Source of the DNA: Haplomitrium mnioides
Lineage: Eukaryota; Marchantiophyta; Haplomitriopsida; Calobryales
DNA length: 42,136 nt
Reading direction: 5' to 3'
Assembly: GCA_049999725.1 (NCBI GenBank)
Contig: JBNGIS010022309.1
Location: forward strand, 1 to 42,136
The position numbers and the translations under genes are program-made. Positions 41,688 through 42,136 of the stretch are shown here, piece after piece. Positions within the stretch are counted from its first letter, which is position 1; every line of letters starts with the position of its first letter. The notes beneath the pieces are model-generated. The model was not told where the DNA came from, ran no database searches, and saw only the letters and a list, made by a program, of their open reading frames with translations.

Positions 41688-42136
41688 TGTTGGAAAGTAA
41701 ACTCGAAAACTCCACGTGAAGAGCTGAGAGGCTGTCGAAAAAGGAGCACTTGATCAAAATATGCTTCGAAGGAGGCAGATGAGGTCAGATCGAAGGCCGT
41801 GAAACGGCAGAATCGGGAGGCTCCAGAAATCGATCGTGGGGGTCCAGAAAATCTCGATCTAGGGTAGATGCAATTTTCGCCAGACCCTCCTTGTTGCGAT
41901 GCAAGCATCCCTGCCTCGAAATCGCAAAAACGCGATACTGCAGGAGAGTCGAAAAACAGCAGATGCGAAGCTGTTCTTCGACGTCCCGATATTTGCCACA
42001 AGACAACCCGCAACCTCCCTGCGAGCTCGCAACCTCCTCACGAAGTATGTCGCCCGTCGAATCTGCTGCCTGTGCTCCAAACACGATATCAAGAACACCG
42101 TCGTGATGCTGCGACCTTCACAAATATTGAACCAGA
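41688..42136 (-). mobile_element. 5' LTR of the copia element, partial
   Basis: It begins (plus sense) TGTTGGAAAGTAAACTC and matches the first ~110 bp of the other LTR (36221-36331) with a small 7-bp insertion. Beyond about 41815 I see no similarity to the rest of that LTR. The window ends inside it. Confidence 0.7.

Larger units (their letters stand above)
28901..42136 (+). other. HRQ1 intron 13 (open-ended) or disrupted 3' half: at least 13.2 kb without a recognisable host exon
   Basis: After the exon ending FWNPPICSV (donor at 28901) no helicase motif IV-VI, no ELGIDVG and no QQAGRSGR-like block is seen on either strand to the end of the window. Everything identified is retroelement. Short unassigned stretches remain, such as 28901-29050, 30395-30420 and 34600-34925. 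Confidence 0.7.
36221..42136 (-). mobile_element. Ty1-copia element, minus strand, nearly full length, right LTR cut by the window edge
   Basis: Order on the minus strand: 5' LTR (>42136 to 41688), primer site region, decayed gag (to about 40560), pre-integrase domain (40271-40065), a gap holding repeat R1 (about 40060-39568), integrase end and linker (39567-38692), reverse transcriptase and RNase H (38713-37268), purine-rich GAGTGGGAG and the 3' LTR (37260-36221). The flank left of the LTR is ACTTA; the right flank is outside the window. It is inserted in the right arm of the LINE-B fold-back. Confidence 0.88.

Overview
The window is nuclear DNA from a land plant, most likely a non-seed one (fern, lycophyte or bryophyte; I cannot place it more closely). 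The evidence is GT-AG split genes of plant-specific families (ACT-domain repeat protein, CRINKLY4-type receptor kinase, HY2-family bilin reductase, plant HRQ1 helicase with an N-terminal ubiquitin-like domain, nsLTP-like secreted protein) together with dense Ty1-copia and LINE retroelements.

Layout. 1-20.3 kb is gene-rich and nearly free of transposons: ACR-type ACT protein (+, six exons, 1568-3664); an intronless CRINKLY4-like receptor kinase (+, 5337-7760); a small eight-cysteine secreted protein (+, 9340-9639); a conserved-looking but unrecognised nuclear-type protein (-, 10367-11095); a nine-exon HY2-family ferredoxin-dependent bilin reductase (-, 16218-12703); and, head to head with it, HRQ1, a RecQ-like DNA-repair helicase (+, from 16790). 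The ACR, HY2 and HRQ1 gene models were built here by hand from splice sites, phase and family motifs. Their exons join in frame, but no transcript has been seen.

20.3-42.1 kb is a graveyard of retroelements lying in HRQ1 introns. Intron 8 (20292-27654) splits helicase motif Ia and holds a decayed copia element broken by a solo LTR and by LINEs with clear target-site duplications, plus a second LTR with a tRNA-type primer binding site. Exons 9-13 follow (27655-28900) and reach only the first helicase lobe (through motif III). From 28901 to the window end no further HRQ1 exon can be found: only LINE fragments, a second split copia, a solo LTR, a LINE fold-back and a large copia element (-, 36221 to beyond 42136) with a nearly intact pol. 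The helicase C-terminal half is therefore beyond the window or lost.

The genes are not an operon. The one suggestive pairing is HY2/HRQ1, which share a region of at most about 570 bp between start codons. I did not find a wholly new biological system. The most useful leads are the HY2-family gene with Asn at a position I recall as a catalytic Asp, an exon-derived inverted fragment in HRQ1 intron 9, the chimeric LTRs, and a roughly 370-bp LINE inverted repeat.
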